Assembly: GCF_001279725.1 (NCBI RefSeq)
Contig: NZ_LGDE01000091.1
Location: forward strand, 1-5,298
Direction: 5' to 3'
DNA length: 5,298 nucleotides
From: Streptomyces sp. WM4235
GTDB lineage: Bacteria; Actinomycetota; Actinomycetes; Streptomycetales; Streptomycetaceae
The notes under the pieces are model-generated. The model ran no database searches, was not told the origin of the DNA, and saw only the letters and a list, made by a program, of their open reading frames with translations. Positions 5,219 to 5,298 of this stretch are shown piece after piece; position 1 is the stretch's first letter; the number at the start of each line of letters is the position of its first letter. A program made the position numbers and the translations under genes.

Positions 5219-5250
5219 AAAGCCCCGCACCCTGAAGGGTGCGGGGCTTT
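5219..5250 (-). terminator. rRNA operon terminator (bidirectional-looking hairpin)
   Basis: A perfect 15-bp inverted repeat (5219-5233 with 5236-5250) closes on a 2-nt loop. The stem core is GCCCCGCACCCT, flanked by AAA and TTT. Read on the minus strand, the hairpin ends in TTTTCTG, a short U tract, so it fits intrinsic termination of the rRNA transcript just after 5S. The A/T flanks are symmetrical, so it could also stop plus-strand transcription. The downstream two-gene operon starts about 66 nt further on. Confidence 0.92.
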
Positions 5251-5262
5251 CCCACAATGATT

Positions 5263-5298
5263 GTTCGGCGGCGTCCTACTCTCCCACAGGGTCCCCCC
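5263..5298 (-). rRNA. rrf: 5S ribosomal RNA, 3' end (partial)
   Basis: The minus strand here reads GGGGGGACCCTGTGGGAGAG followed by TAGGACGCCGCCGAAC, which is the 3' end of 5S rRNA in Streptomyces and related actinomycetes (helix IV/loop region plus the 3' half of the terminal stem). About 36 of roughly 120 nt are present; the rest, with 23S and 16S, lies beyond the right edge. The mature 3' end is placed at 5263, and a strong terminator hairpin starts 12 nt downstream, as expected for the end of an rRNA operon. Identification rests on recalled 5S sequence and is very likely right. Confidence 0.95.

Overview
The window looks like chromosomal DNA from Streptomyces or a close relative. It is GC-rich throughout. 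It begins inside an rRNA-operon promoter/leader of Streptomyces type and ends inside a 5S rRNA gene whose 3' end reads like the Streptomyces one. Both are on the minus strand. The window is therefore the spacer between the 3' end of one rRNA operon (off the right edge) and the 5' end of a second (16S off the left edge), separated by only about 5 kb.

Layout from right to left, in the direction of transcription: the 3' end of 5S rRNA (5263-5298); a strong 15-bp-stem terminator (5219-5250); a tight two-gene operon encoding a 118-aa helical protein (4796-5152, probably DUF6247-like) and a 96-aa partner (4509-4799, possibly RelE/ParE-like); then about 1.8 kb of decayed DNA (about 2736-4508) with two remnants of IS5-type transposases in opposite orientation and several perfect inverted repeats but no intact gene; then an ISL3-family insertion sequence (1619-2735) with recognisable 29-bp inverted ends and a likely 8-bp target duplication, whose transposase is destroyed by an internal deletion and two frameshifts; then an intact 177-aa zinc-ribbon protein of unknown function (1047-1580) starting about 40 bp beyond the IS end; then about 780 bp without a convincing gene; and finally the promoter array and leader of the next rRNA operon (1-262).

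Only three protein genes appear intact, all on the minus strand like the rRNA. The rest is a graveyard of insertion sequences. The 118/96-aa pair shares a GTGA overlap and is probably translationally coupled; a toxin-antitoxin-like role is an inference from its architecture, not proven. The zinc-ribbon gene has probably lost its original promoter region to the ISL3 insertion. Family names are from memory of related sequences; no database search was possible.
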